Below, piece by piece: positions 43,690 to 56,182 of a stretch of 64,000 nt of DNA. The stretch spans positions 2,400,501-2,464,500 of the forward strand of contig JAVHKY010000012.1 of assembly GCA_035079385.1 (NCBI GenBank), in the 5' to 3' direction. The position numbers and the translations under genes are program-made. Under the pieces are notes generated by a model. That model made no database searches and was not told the DNA's origin. It saw nothing but the letters and a program-made list of their open reading frames with translations. Source of the stretch: Aspidiotus rigidus (taxonomy: Eukaryota; Arthropoda; Insecta; Hemiptera; Diaspididae). Within the stretch, counting starts at the first letter, position 1, and each line of letters opens with the position of its first letter.

Positions 43690-44400
43690 TACTCTTTTGT
43701 ACTTGTTTGAACCAGTGGTTTCCAACTTGTTATCTGTCTCGGAGCCCAAGTCTTCTTCGTTAAGTTGAAAATAGAGTTCAGCGAAATGTATTATAATGGT
43801 CAAATTGTACCAGAAGAAATGAAATCTACGAGTACAAAGATATCAAATCTTGGAAATGAAAATTGGAAAAGATCAACGAATATAGGTGATATGTGAGGGA
43901 AAAGTTGAGAAAGTAACCTCGAGGTTCATTTTAGAATTGTATATCTCCATTCTAGATTTTTTCCCTGAGTATTCATCCTTAGGTATGTTTCGTAATTTTA
44001 TCTATATACTTCGAAGATTTGGTTTGTTTTGATGTATTTAGGTCGGCTCCTGACGTCAGTTGGGACGAGATAAGATGAGATCGTCAGGTCGATCCAAAGA
44101 TGAAATTACCGCGAGAAACAAGGAGTAGATTGAACTCTTTGCTGACTTTGGTCAAGGTTGAAGGTGTAGGTCATGATTTAAAGTTGAAGAATCCTTGCTG
44201 GATCAAAAGAAGAGGATTTGTGGGTTACCCTTTAATTTTCTACCGAAGCCAATTTCGATTATATAATTTCACTCCGGACCCTAATGTGAGATGATCGTTT
44301 GATTGAATTGATGCGATTTTCAAAAATACGGTCGAGGTTTAAACATGAGTTACAAAAGCCGTCGAAAATTCTACAACTATCATCTGGCAAGACATAAAAG
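43690..44400. other. Presumed intron of the four-pass gene; no exon recognised
   Basis: No second claudin-like exon (W-GLW-C-C pattern) seen. The open frame at 44100-44294 has no recognisable feature. Confidence 0.35.
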
Positions 44401-44407
44401 CAACTAA

Positions 44408-44689
44408 CCCGGTAAACATTTTTTGTCTCTTCTGAAGCATCTGGGAAAAACTACTCACGTTTTCCCCTCTTGAAGACCGATTTGATTCCCTTGAATCCTG
44501 TCTGAATACCTCGTTCTTCCTCCTGGAAGCCCGGGAGTCAACAGGGCTTCATCCAAGGCCTTGTTGATTCTTTAGAACTGAAGGGTGAAGCCCTGGATGG
44601 AGCCCTGTTGATTCCCTCTTTTGATGATGGGCTTCACATCGGGCTTCAAGAGGTCCCAAGTGCTTCAGAAGGGAACAATGTTTACCGGG
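44408..44689. mobile_element. Short TIR element with CCCGGTAAACATT ends
   Basis: Left CCCGGTAAACATTTTTTGTC is mirrored at the right by AATGTTTACCGGG. Inner inverted words include TTCTGAAGCA/TGCTTCAGAA and TCTTGAAG/CTTCAAGA. AA sits on both flanks. The end motif CCCGRTAAAC is shared with the large elements at 48815 and 56183. Confidence 0.65.
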
Positions 44690-44702
44690 AACCAAACAAC
44701 GA

Positions 44703-45040
44703 CTAAAAAAGAGAACATCTAGAGAAATCAGGACTGAACGAGCCAGTCATCACATTGTGAATCACACTTGTAAACATCAGGGGTGTGTTCGCGGCCCAGC
44801 TGTAGGGAGAACTTTGCCAGAAATGGGAGCCTAATCCAGCGCTTTTTATTATTACAGTTCGATATGTGAGGGAGGAGTGGAATTGAGACATTTCCCGATG
44901 ATCTCCCTGCGAATCATAAGATCGATGTCCAAGCTGATCTCATTCCCCCTGGCCAAGTGTTTCATGGGCAGCAATGCCTTGTCGGAAACGGACTGACTGA
45001 ACGGGATATAAGTCAGTCGATAGATCAAGCTGCCTCTTAT
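44703..45040 (-). pseudogene. PLE fragment: RT C-terminal region
   Basis: The minus strand reads LIYRLTYIPFSQSVSDKALL, then KHLARGNEISLDIDLMIRRE, then GLGSHFWQSSPYSW. It aligns with PLE-B IHRLTSIPLSQTAFQKEL, then NLDIDRMVRKK. Stops interrupt it. No catalytic core and no GIY-YIG. Confidence 0.65.
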
Positions 45041-45059
45041 TGTTTTTTGGCTTTTAGAA

Positions 45060-46955
45060 TCCCAAAATGTTGTTCAGTTCAAGAATCATACCCCTACCTT
45101 AATTGTCGACCGCTTCTCTTCTCGTTTTCCTTTCCAAAAGTTCATTCAGTTGATGAGGGTGAAAGAATTGAGAATGAATATCCCGTCCACATTCACTAGC
45201 AATGCAAGCTAGAAAAGCGCGCTGTGTCTGCGACTGCTTGAATCTCCTGCTATCGTTCTTAGCTAAATCCCTATTTTTACCCTCTTCATTTAGCGCTTCT
45301 ATTTCGGCGCTGAGTACGCTATAGCTAGTGATGTAACTTTCCTCCGAGGTTAGATGTTCTTGTGGGCACCATAATTATGTAATTGGAGGCTGTTTGGTTT
45401 GCTCGTACACTTATTGAGTGCTGTATGAAGGTACAGTAAAGGGTTTCTGAAAAAATTTTAATGAAACTTTTTGAATAAATCTTTGATGATTTGACTCAGA
45501 AGATCATATCCCGAGGTACAAAAGATCCCTGTATTCTAACGAGCTGGTGTCACCGTACTTTCATGTGGGTTTTGTGTACCTATGATACAACGAGTGTGAA
45601 TAAGAAAGAGGTGTGCCATACAAGAGTAATCTTTATGCAAGACGAATCAGTTTCGTGTCCTGTTTTGATGGTCATACGTTGCAGCATAATATAATGCTGT
45701 GAGCGTACTGCATGAACGTTATTGTAGACTGCATCTAGTGTTTAAATCGCAGAAACGCTGCTCAACCAGAAATGTGACCATTGCTTTACCGTTACCAAAA
45801 TAAATTATAGGAGGACGTAATTAAAATACTGTATTATTCATTATTCGATCCGAAGATTCAGACAAGACCGTTTATGGTTGAACACTTGCTTACGTATTAG
45901 GAATTTCATTTCGGGATCAATTGACTCGGTAAGGAGGCAGAGGCGTGAAGCGCCGAAGAATTAATCCACATGGGTGTTGTTTACACTCGAATCGGCAAAG
46001 AAGATGTGTTACGTTTTAATTTCCTGCCTCCGATGAATTTTTCTTCTCGTAGCATCTCATGTGTGTCCTATTGTGATGATGTCATTGACGAGCGAACGTC
46101 TGGGAAGACTATAAAAATTCGATTAACTCGTACTGTAGTAGAAACTTGAGGAAATATCATTATCAAATCATTATCTCACATTTACTGTATGCTGTATTTC
46201 TATGCGGTAGATCGTTGTCTCAATATTAGGATTGAATCAAATGATTAATTAGAATGGTAAGTGATGAAGCGAAAAAATATTTATGATTCGAAGTTTCAGT
46301 ATCATTTCTTAGTCGAGGTTGTCATCTTAGGTGAGTGCTGATGTTAGGGACAAGCGAGAAAGCGATACGTTTTGCAAAACAGATTACAAAGTCATTTAAA
46401 ACCAGATCTGTTTACTACAAAATGTATAGCAATAAATGGAGTGAATCAGCAAATATTCTTTCTCATGAATATTAATTTTCATTCTGCTGAAAACTAAATT
46501 ACGTGTAACTTGGAATAAAATTTATGGGTCATATATCAGTGCCGCATACTTTACTTGTGAGGATATCAATACACGGTATTGGAAACGCGAAGCATTCCAA
46601 ACGTGGTTCATTTAAATCTTCTAGTGGTTTCTAATCTTTTTCAGTGGGATGGTAAGTATTGCAGCTATCAGATAGTATTTATTTTTTTTTTTGGATTAGA
46701 ACTTGGATACGTCAAATTATGAGTGTATTCAATTAACAAAATTGTTATAAACTGTTGAGTAGACTCGTTAATATTCTATCGAGAACGTAGTTCGAAAAAA
46801 ATTACAGCTGTGCAGGATTTATTTGCAACGGTTGTTTTTATCGATTGGTCATGCTTGCATGAGCCGTCGGATCTGCCGCAGTCTTCCTGTACAAATTGGT
46901 GTCCCCATTTTGTCGAAGTCACGTATCATTCCCATGAAGGCGAGTAAAATCATAA
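45060..46955. other. No gene recognised
   Basis: AT-rich unique-looking DNA; only short frames, e.g. 45491-45694, without resemblance to any family. Confidence 0.4.
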
Positions 46956-46959
46956 TAAT

Positions 46960-48680
46960 GAAATTACGGAATGATTTTGAATGAGGAAACTTTAGGCTTC
47001 GAGCTGAGTGAATACTGAGATAGTGAAATCGTACGGGAAATATGAAGTCTGCCCGCAATTAAAAACAACTCCTCTTCACTGCTTCGACGCTGAGGCGTCT
47101 TCAGACGGAGTCTTGTTACTCGGAGCTTGCGGAGTTCCCTTACTCTGCAGTCGGAGACAAATGTCTTACGAGCGGGAATCAAATTGAAACAAAATTCAAT
47201 CTATTCGGCCATTTCCCCAAATTATTATGGCCTGCAAAGGCAGAAATATCTGAAGATTTAGTCCTCCAAGCTCCAGGCCCGTGGAGAGACTGGAAAACAA
47301 AATAAAGGGGTAAACATGTAAAAAGGTGCTTATATTGTTATTCAACGGTTTCTCTTGTTTTTTTTCTGGCCGCCGTCGCCAAGTCCCCAGCACGCCTGTA
47401 CCCGGGTATGAAATTCACCTTTGCCCTCCTCGTCAGGACATATTCGTTGACTCTAGTATCCATTCTACGACTCGTCTTACTTATGTGGGCTCCTAGACAG
47501 TTATCAGGCGATCTAACTTGTAAACATTACTTCTCTACGATTTAACGACATCATCTTTAACCTTTTCAAGGTGCTTCAGGGTAAAAAAGTTGTAATACGC
47601 GGGGTGGAAACCGAAGGGCGTGAAAGTCTCACTCAACTTGGCAGAAAATTTTCCCAAGTAGGGGAGCTGAATCCATTTACATACATCTTTTTCTCTTGGC
47701 CAAAGAGTTTTTTTGGATAGATTTCTTCTTCATCGGGATATCAACATTAATGTTGAGGTTGTTAAAAGTAAACTAAATCTTTGATTGTCAACCTCTTTCT
47801 GGAACTCTTAACGAGGCATAGGAATGAGGACGACCCGATGAGTGAGATTATTAAAACCCATCAGTTCATAAGACATAGGTTAAAGGAAAACTCATCAATG
47901 AGGGTGCCACTAGCAGTTTGTTTCCTGAAGATACCGAGATTAAAACGACCTGCAGATTTGGCCTAGGCCCAGGCTATGAAGTTCAGAATGCTGTCGCAAG
48001 CTTATCCCTTCCATCTAGCACCTCTAGAATCTTCGATCATTAGTATTAAGAAGAAGCTGGGAGACGCTAATTCTACTGTTTTTAAGAGCGATAAAGGTAA
48101 TGCTTTAGTCGTTATGGAGAGGACCTGACCCTTTGTGAGTGCAGTGCTGTCGTATGGTAAATAAGAGTTCAGTCTTGATGCCCATGTGGCTGAGGTTCGG
48201 AAATTCGTGAATTTCGTGATCCTCTCACTGAAAAGACTGTTCTTATGCCTAAACCAACATTCTCAAGATTCATGAAGCTAAAAAACCCATGTGGTATATC
48301 CTCTCCTGTATTTCCGCTATTTCCGCCCCTACTCACCATTTTGCCAAGTATATTGACAAGTTCTTTGAATTACTTAATTGTTGTTGGACACTCAATGTAA
48401 TTTATGTAGGATTCCACCACCGCGTTCTTTCTCAGGTCACACGACGTCCTGTGCCTATGGACTTGATATGAGCAACTGGTGCATGAGTCCTTATATTTAT
48501 TAGTCCGTTCTAGTCTTCGATCATGTTCACTGTAGAAGAAGAAGGCCACGAGATTGATTTCTTGGACCTCAGGGTGTCCATTCCCTAAGGTCGTTACAGT
48601 TTCAGTATCTTCAGAAAACCGGCTGTTACTAGACTCTCATGTTTCATGTATTTGCACTGATCTCTGACCTAGTTCCAAAA
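46960..48680. mobile_element. Degraded PLE: inverted 3' end (minus) facing RT remains (plus)
   Basis: The minus strand carries a 3' UTR with a hammerhead-like CTGAAGACGC/GCGTCGAAGC motif (47080-47107), a GIY-YIG relic (GAHISKTSRRMDTRVNEYV, about 47430-47500) and RT tail (PYLGKFSAKL and PAYYNFFTLK, 47580-47680). The plus strand then reads VFKSDKGNALVVME (48075-48125), ILKIHEAKKPMWYILSCI (48265-48320), ELLNCCWTLN (48370), and FTVEEEGHEIDFLDLRV (48530-48580). The layout repeats the inverted-end plan of the bounded PLE copies. Heavily mutated; the RT core between SCIS and ELLN is deleted. Confidence 0.6.
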
Positions 48681-48814
48681 TTAGCGAGATCATTCATTCT
48701 GTGCAGTAAACTACTCGTATACTAGGCTTATATTGGGTTCAGCCTTCCTTTATTCTAGGTTTATGCTAGGCCAAGACCTCTCTTCGTGTTACGCAGTCAA
48801 CTACTTATATACTA

Positions 48815-49717
48815 CCCGATAAACCAGATCGACCAAATATCTCAGTTGATTTTGAGGAGATGTTGACCAAAAATAGACTGAGCGGGCGCTCTGACGAGTG
48901 ACTAATAATAGACCACCTTTTTCGGTCGATTTACTTCCGCTCTTCCCTACCATATATAGACCACATTTAAACCAACTTAGACAAAATTTTGATGGAAAAA
49001 ATGAGTCGACCTGCAGGTGATGTAGGTACCATAAAATGGTCTATCCTCAGTCATTGTCCATACTTCCTCTGCAATTGACTATATTTTGACCACTTTTGAC
49101 CAAAAAAACAGTCATTACTAGGGAACCCTGACGATATAAAATAGTTTCTCATAGTCGATATTTAATCAGTGTCAACAGACCACCATAATTGGAAAAAGCA
49201 CATTTTTTTTTTTTTTTTTTTTTTTTTCTGACGAAAAAGATTGGTTGATTTCTGGGCAATGTAGACGATATTAAAATAGTCTGTTGTAGCGTATATTCAA
49301 GCGATATTAACGAACCACTATAAATAGACCACTTTTGACAAAGCAGAATAATCAAGTTTGGGCAATAGAGACGCCATAAAACGATCTATAGTTAGGTGAT
49401 ACTAATAGACCACTATTTTTGACGGGAAAAACCAGTCTATTTCTAAGCTTTCCTCAATTGAGAGAAGAAAAGAATGAAGATAGCAATCTTGTTAGCGGTA
49501 TTATACCTAGGTATTGAGAGGAGTGCGATTTTGGTCTAAAATTACAATATTAATTATTATACCTTCAATTATTTATGGACAATGTTCAGAAATTTGTGGA
49601 CTGTATCATGGATTCATATCAATTCACATTGAATCAATTAATTTAAATAATTTCTTTAAATGAATCTAAATTTATTATTTATTTATTTAAATTTACTTAT
49701 TATAATTTAATTGATAT

Positions 49718-49759
<42 letters not shown>

Positions 49760-51181
49760 TATCATTATTATTATTCTTTATCAATTTAATTTGTGTTAAT
49801 TTATTATTTAAATTAATTAAAAAAAATTATTCTTTCTAGGTAATTATTTTTTTTATTTGTCATAAATAAACCTAATAATTTTCTATTAATTGAACGTAAA
49901 ATTGAACAAAAAAATGAATACATTATTCTGGTTCAATATGATTACAAGTTTTAAATATTATTTAAAATCATTGAAATTATTAGATAATTTTTTTATCAAT
50001 TCTTATTTAAAGGCTCAAATATATTCATTAAATAAATTAAATGAAATATAAAAATTATTTAGTTTCAATTTTTTTACTTTTTTTATAATGATTTTTATAT
50101 AAATTATTAGAAATGAATATAAATATTTTTATCAAATAAATGATTCTAAAAAACAAAATTAATGATTTTAATTAAATAAACTAGATCAAGAAAATTTAAA
50201 TAAGATCTTTATTTTTTCAAAATAATATTATATTAGATATTATAAACTTTTAAAATAAATTTAGAATTTAATTTCAAAAAATAAAATCGATATAAAATTG
50301 AATTTAAAAAAATATTATTTAGTAATTAATCCTGATGGAATTCCTTAAATCGAATATATAAATCTAATATTTTTATGATTAGTAGAATATGTTAATTCAT
50401 TAAACAATTTGATTATTAGGAATATTGATTTTTAAATTTCAAATTTTATTTTAGATTTCATTTTAAATATCTTTATTTATCTGCGAGTTTGCAAGCAATA
50501 TGACAATTGATTCATTTCAAAGAAATTGACCGGAAATTTTGGGCAAAATTGAGTGACTACGGTTTGCATGAGAATAGACCAAAAAAAGAGAGTAAAAATA
50601 TTGGTATAGATGTTGAGGACAAGTCGACTGGAAATGGACCAAGATATGTCCTAGGGATATCCGCCGAGAAGTTGACTGGAAATTTTGGTCAAAATTGTGT
50701 GACTATGCGGCTCGCTCCATAATACTCATTTTAAACCAAAAAAGAGAGTAAAAATAATTTATTGATGGATGTTGAAGAAAAATCTACTCAAAATGGATCA
50801 AGGTATCTCCCAAAATATCTGCCCAGAAATCAACTAGAAATCTTAGTCAAAATTGTGTAATAAATACAATATCAATTTTAGACTAAGAAACGAGGAAAAA
50901 TTTCATTTTGTATTGACAATATCACGACCAAAAATGGGTCGAAATGTGTATTCCGCATAGTGATCAAAAATAACCAAGAATTATGGTCAAAATTTAGTAG
51001 GAATAATATCAGACCAATAATCAACTGAAATGAATAGACAAAATTTGGTGGATTTATCTCAAAAATTTACTAAAAATCAACCACTTTCTGATGGTTCCAT
51101 AATATTTGGTCTCTTTTCAGTCGTAGGACCAAAAACCAACCAATATCGACCATTTAGTGATGGTCGATTCGGTTTATCGGG
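48815..51181. mobile_element. Non-coding TIR element CCCGATAAACC, complete copy (2367 bp)
   Basis: Left CCCGATAAACCAGATCGACC and right GGTCGATTCGGTTTATCGGG are inverted partners (11 bp perfect, more with mismatches), flanked by TA on both sides (48813-48814, 51182-51183). Both arms carry many short AGACCAC/GACCAAAA words, five AGACCAC in the left arm, reminiscent of subterminal transposase sites. The core (about 49540-50480) is extremely AT-rich, with a T25 run (49203) and an (AAT)n tract (about 49720-49759). No transposase. Confidence 0.8.
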
Positions 51182-51183
51182 TA

Positions 51184-51690
51184 GGCTCTTTATGCTAGCT
51201 TTTTACTAGATCTAGGCCTTGATAATCCTGTATATCGTATCCCTTCTCTTCCTCTATAATAAGCTAGGTGTAACCCGACCGCTCCTTCCAACTACGACGT
51301 CATCAGCCGTGACCCTGAGGCCCCCCTTAACTATGACATCAACCGGAAAAACAGCGGCTCACACAGCTAGATTGCGTATCTTAAGTACACCACGCCGGGG
51401 CCTCACTCGCTCCGCTTGTTGGCCCCTCATGAGGTACAGAACTCACAGTTCACCAGATCTATATAAATCAAAGGAACGGGGGCGAAGAAGCGAAGCGAGA
51501 GAGTCTCCCCCTCGTAAGTGAGACAGCTCAAAATGCAGTATGCCAAGTACAAGTGAGCCCCTCTAAGCTAGATAGCTCATCTTACAGTACACCATGCCTA
51601 TATCAGTCCAAAAACGGGGCGTTCGCCTCTGTGAGAAAAATTCACGAGCTAGGCTATGAATTTATCACGAAGCAGGCGTGGTTTTAAAAT
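51184..51690. repeat. GC-richer repeat-like segment, unknown
   Basis: It contains TGACGTCA-like words (actacgacgtcatcagccgt), a ctcgctccgcttgttggccc piece and gaagcgaagcgagagag, which echo the gaacgagcggagcgagttcg words at 59806 and 60148. An open frame here (51219-51521) has no recognisable features. Confidence 0.35.
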
Positions 51691-51850
51691 ATAAATGAGG
51701 TCATTTACTAGTAGATATGAAACATGATCTTTACTTATTTGGCTCTGTCGGAAATTTTGTCTTCTCCCATGCCCCATAAGCTCGCAGCTTTTAAAATTCT
51801 GCCCTCATTCATTCCAGAAAGTTATTGACACGCTTAAGACTTTGGCCACC
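51690..51850 (+). pseudogene. Very degraded PLE-like RT fragment
   Basis: The plus strand reads LSSPMPHKLAAFKILPSFIP, which resembles PLE-B CPFSHKIAAFNSYIHRLTSIP. It is the only recognisable stretch. Confidence 0.3.
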
Positions 51851-54220
51851 CTTAACTGCCTCAATGTGATTGGGAAGTTTAGTTCTTGTTCGCCAACTTT
51901 TTAATTGGATAGCGGCTCAGTTGACTTTGTATAGTTCTGCAGTTTTTGTATCGTTCCGACTTGATTCTTGGTAGGCGAGCTTTGATAAGTCTCATTTAGA
52001 GGGGAAATACTTTGATAGGTCGAGGCCGTCCTTCAGTCTTGGTTAGGTCTTGAAGAGACGTGACGATGACTTGTGGATAAGATTATTTCAAGTTTTAGTT
52101 TTAATACACCGACCTTTAAGATCGCTACCCAGGGTAAAACGATGGTCAGGGTAGGAGGGAACGACTCTTACCTCAGTAGCTAAGACTTCGCATCTACAAT
52201 CATTTTCGCAAGCTATCTATCGTCGTGTAAGCGAGGTGCAAAGAAAGTGTGCTAGTTTTTGCGGTATTTTTAGAATTGTTGTCAACACTAACCATTCTAT
52301 AACCCACGTTATTCGTGACGAATCGTGACTTCGAATAGTGCAATAATAAAAGGTATAGACTGTACTTATGTACACGTTTAATGATTTTGTCTCCGTTGAG
52401 ACATCAATTCGAGAGCATGCGTTACGCGATTCGACGAGAATTATGATTCTTTTTTGCCCTCCTTTTCTGAATGTGTAAATATTTAATGTAAATTAAAATG
52501 AATAAATATTCGACTTGGCCTCTTTTCGCGAAGTTCACCACTAAAATGCGTTCATTTGTTGCTCCTTGATCAGCGAGAAATCACGCAGAACCAAAAATGT
52601 GTTGAACTTTGTTTCGAACTAGCCAGGAATTGATTATTCTAGTTCCATAGTTGAATAAGATCTCACATCATCAGAAATATCCTTTTTCCGCGGCACAAAG
52701 GACTGTAGAGTTGGAAATCCTCGACTCCTACCTATTGGAATGCCCTTCCAAGTTCTTCTTTTCAGGCTAATTGCAAAGATCGTGCTGAAAATGGACCTTA
52801 CCTAGTGCTCAGTAATTCGCATTTAGAGAGGACCTTAAGATATCCAGTACTCCAGTGAAGCGAGGACAACTGTCTTTGGTGACAGGCAGCAAATTACGTA
52901 TTGTGATACGGGCATTCGAAAAAAGTTCAAAAGGTGAAATAAGTCTTTTCAATCTCGAAAAAGTGATAGTGGTCGAAAGCTGCATTCGATTATCGACAGA
53001 CAGAAAATTGGGTCAGTAGGAAAAAAACTGATTGTTCTTCCCGTAATACTCGTACTTGATGCTTTAATCTGGAGAAAAATTAAGGTCGCCCATACGATAC
53101 GAATCGAGAAATTCGGTAATATCGTACGTTTACATCATATGAGGTGCATTCATTTTCTCACCCACGAGGAAATCCGAGTCCAATATTATTCGAACTCATC
53201 GTCATTCATCTTCATTCCACGATTGTTGATTGAAATATCGATCAGAAATTTGGATGAAAGTTGTGTCATGACTATCATGTCCCATTTAGGGAAACGATGA
53301 CGACGACAAAATACTTCCCTCCGTGGTTGTGTATGGTGAAGAAAGTGGAAAGTGGAATAAAGAAAACGCGTATACCGCACTAGTATTCTGTTAAATCGTT
53401 TGTACAGTACTTACCTAGTATATTAATTAAGAAGAAGCGTTTGCGCGCTATATCATCGTCGCATGAATGTGAATTTTAACATTCAGATATTCTATACGTA
53501 TTTTAATGAAATGCGTCTATGTAAAACCTGTTGAATGCCGGATTTACTTCAGTCGTATACAAGAAGCATGCTAGAAACACGTTTCTACTAAGGAGTTCAC
53601 CGGATTCGTTATTTCTTGCAGCCCATCTTCGTTCCGTCGCATGCGCTGATTTCGACGAGAAATAATATCGCGATTTTTTTTTTTTCATAGGTACATAATT
53701 TGAGATACGAAATCATTTTATGATACGTCGAAAAAAATGCTCCCAAAGATTGTTCCAGGTGCGAAACAGAGATAGGTGGGCCTGATTAATCTATGAGAGT
53801 GAAGTAACGATTCAAATCCCATTCTGTTTAGTTACTTTTTTCTTCTTCCTATGTCCTAGATTCCCGTTGTAGACCTGTGGACGACCGCTAGAAACATACA
53901 TACCAAACAGCGGACAATGTCTCATACCTATAACTTTGACTGGAATTGAACGAATGAGGAATTCCGTGAGTCGTAACGATCGATAGAGGTTTATCTTGTA
54001 ATGAGACGATGGTGCAATTTATTGGCTTTTCATCCCGGAACGTAATTTTTGTGTAGAAGGCACGAAGGAAAAGAACGACCTTCATGAATTTACATATAAA
54101 ATTTAATCCTAATCATCGATAGTTTATTGAACTACATCTTTGAAGAGGTCAGTCACCTTATTGTACAGTAGAGAAATGTTTTGGAACAGAAAAAATTTCT
54201 CAATTTTAACTATTTTCGAC
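51850..54220. other. No gene recognised
   Basis: Mostly unique-looking DNA. Short frames at 53186-53380 and 53503-53688 are unremarkable. Confidence 0.4.
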
Positions 54221-54224
54221 CTAG

Positions 54225-54420
54225 GCAAACAGGAAACCGGTTCTATGTTTTTTGTTCTTGAAAAAAATCCGCAGTCCGTTATCCGGCTTTCTGCGACTTC
54301 CACCTAATTAGGGACTTGAAAAAATTTCGGCTGAACTAAATATATAGGAAAAGAGACATCGAATAGTTTCGACTTTTGAGCTGTGTCTTTAAGGGGAAAG
54401 GAACTTCAAAATATTCCACA
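54225..54420. repeat. Dispersed motif plus a CAGGAAACCGGTTCTAT end
   Basis: CAGGAAACCGGTTCTATG resembles the left end of the CAGGGAACCTGTTTTAT MITEs. Inverted dispersed-motif words (acttgaaaaaatttcgg) follow. No right end seen. Confidence 0.4.
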
Positions 54421-54729
54421 GAACCCAGGAACTTGTCCTCATCCTTGGATTCTTCTCACCTCTCTCCACGCTATTTCCAGTCCCGCTTCGTCTCATCCTC
54501 TTACGTCGCCTATCCACGTTCTCCTTACTATGTTTACCGCAGCCTGATCATAAAGGCGTTCCCGGCGACAGAGAAAATACTTCGTTTGCTGCTGTCGGAG
54601 TCTCTCTTATTAATTACGTCGGTTGAGGCGAGCTGGGAATTTGTTACGACGGGCGACTCGGTCTTTCCAAATTCTCTGGAATAGTTTGAAGATCGAAATG
54701 TTCTCGAGTCCCTGAAGGGTCTAAGCCGA

Positions 54730-55620
54730 GTGTGTGAATTGGATCAGAAGTTTTCGCGCGTTTTCGAAAGCCCTCTCCCTCGGAATTACAATTCCAATTA
54801 TATGCGTATCTCGAGTGTCATTACAATCCACGGGTCATCTTTTTGTCCCGCTGCACACAAGATCACTACATTCAATAGCTTGATACATCGACTGACTCAT
54901 ATTCCTTTGAGTCAGGATGCTTTCCAGAAGGAACTAGGGACGATTAAGTACCTGGCCAGAGTGAACCAAGTTAGAGTGGACATTGACTTGATGGTCTGAA
55001 GGAGGCTTGCGAGAAAATGCCTCGATTCCACCACTTCCCTCCCCAGGGGTTTGCACAACAGTAGAAAACGTTGGATTAGACTCCCTTACTTGGGCAGATT
55101 TTCGTTGAGGTTGGGCCGTGTACTCGGTCCTTTTAGGTTCCGACCGGCGTCGGTAAAAAGCTTATTTGTGAAATTGAAGGACCCGATTCCTCTAGTCGAG
55201 AGAATTGGCGTATACAGCATAGCTTGCAACGATTGCCCGGGTATTTATAGAGGGATGACCGGGTGTCAGCTCCAAATAAAAAGCGTGGGAGAAGGGTAAT
55301 TTAGGTGAGTCGACTTTTGCCGATCATCTTTGAGAGTGGCCATAAATTCAAGGAGGGCTCTGGTGAACTCATATTTTAAGCGGCTGGCTTTAGAAAATAT
55401 AGAAATCATACGGCACCGGAATAACGAAGACTTCCTAAACAGGTTCATTCCTGATGAGGGTCTGATTGAGCTAGTATATGAGAATGATTAAACTTTGATG
55501 ACTCGCTGGTTAAATCATGATCTTCTGGTTAACTGCCTCTGTCTTTGTTGATGTTGGATTCAGTCGCTTTCGTTTACGCTCCGATGATGGTTGTTTAACC
55601 GAAAACGTTTAGCGGCTGTT
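54730..55620 (+). pseudogene. Degraded PLE with deleted RT core
   Basis: FSRVFESPLPRNYNSNY matches the PLE-B N-terminal block (ELVRDTPLPRINNYN) and then jumps directly to IHGSSFCPAAHKITTFNSLI and IPLSQDAFQKELGTIKYLAR. The RT fingers and palm, including YVDD, are therefore deleted. It continues DSTTSLPRG, WIRLPYLGRFS, LFVKLKDPIP and a GIY-YIG start (ACNDCPGIYRGMTGCQ), with stops at 54997 and in the GIY-YIG region. The 3' UTR has CCGATGATGG...TTTAACCGAAAACG (55580-55607). The only PLE here in which both ends of the protein flank a clean internal gap. Confidence 0.7.
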
Positions 55621-55659
55621 TCTTGTGTGGTTCAATATAATTTGTTACACCTCTTTGTA

Positions 55660-56170
55660 ATGTGGGTCATTACCTTTCCAAGTCCGGTGATATGCGTAGT
55701 TCGATGATCTTAATTTTTCGAACCTCTCCTTCCTCTTTCGTCTTTAGAACTTGGAGTTCGAAGTTTTCCAAATTCTTGAGCCTCGCTGCCCCTCCTTGGA
55801 AACAGAATCCCACGTATAAAATATCTGAGAGAACTCGATGGTCGTTATTATTCCAAGCCTCCTCCTTCTCGTCCCTCTCTCTGCTTATATATAGAGCTTA
55901 AACGTCGATGTTCTTCAAATTATTAAGCTTCCACTCCTCCTTTGAACCAGAATGGGAGATCTAAATCCTTTCAAGTCCTCTGATATGCATAACTCGATGG
56001 TCGGAATTTTTCAGATTTCTGAGCCTCCACCCTTCTCAAACATAGAATCCCACTTATAAGTATATCTCGGAGGTCAAAACCTTTCCAAGTCCTCTGATAT
56101 GCATAGCTCAATGTTCGTCACTTTTCTATGTCTCTCTCTTCCACCTTCCTTTCTCACATATTGAGGTTTT
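55660..56170. repeat. Dispersed motif, variant long-period units
   Basis: Units contain gatatgcatagctcgatggt, then ggaatttttc, then cctttccaagtcctctgata. Three imperfect units recur roughly every 150-200 bp, a variant of the window-wide motif. Confidence 0.5.
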
Positions 56171-56182
56171 TCAAATTCCTAA

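Noticed and set aside
48815..51181. piggyBac membership because ends begin with CCC
   Set aside because: Flanking bases are TA or AA, not TTAA, and no piggyBac-like coding sequence is present.
54376..54684. 102-codon open frame before a PLE relic
   Set aside because: No family resemblance; it starts in dispersed repeat sequence.
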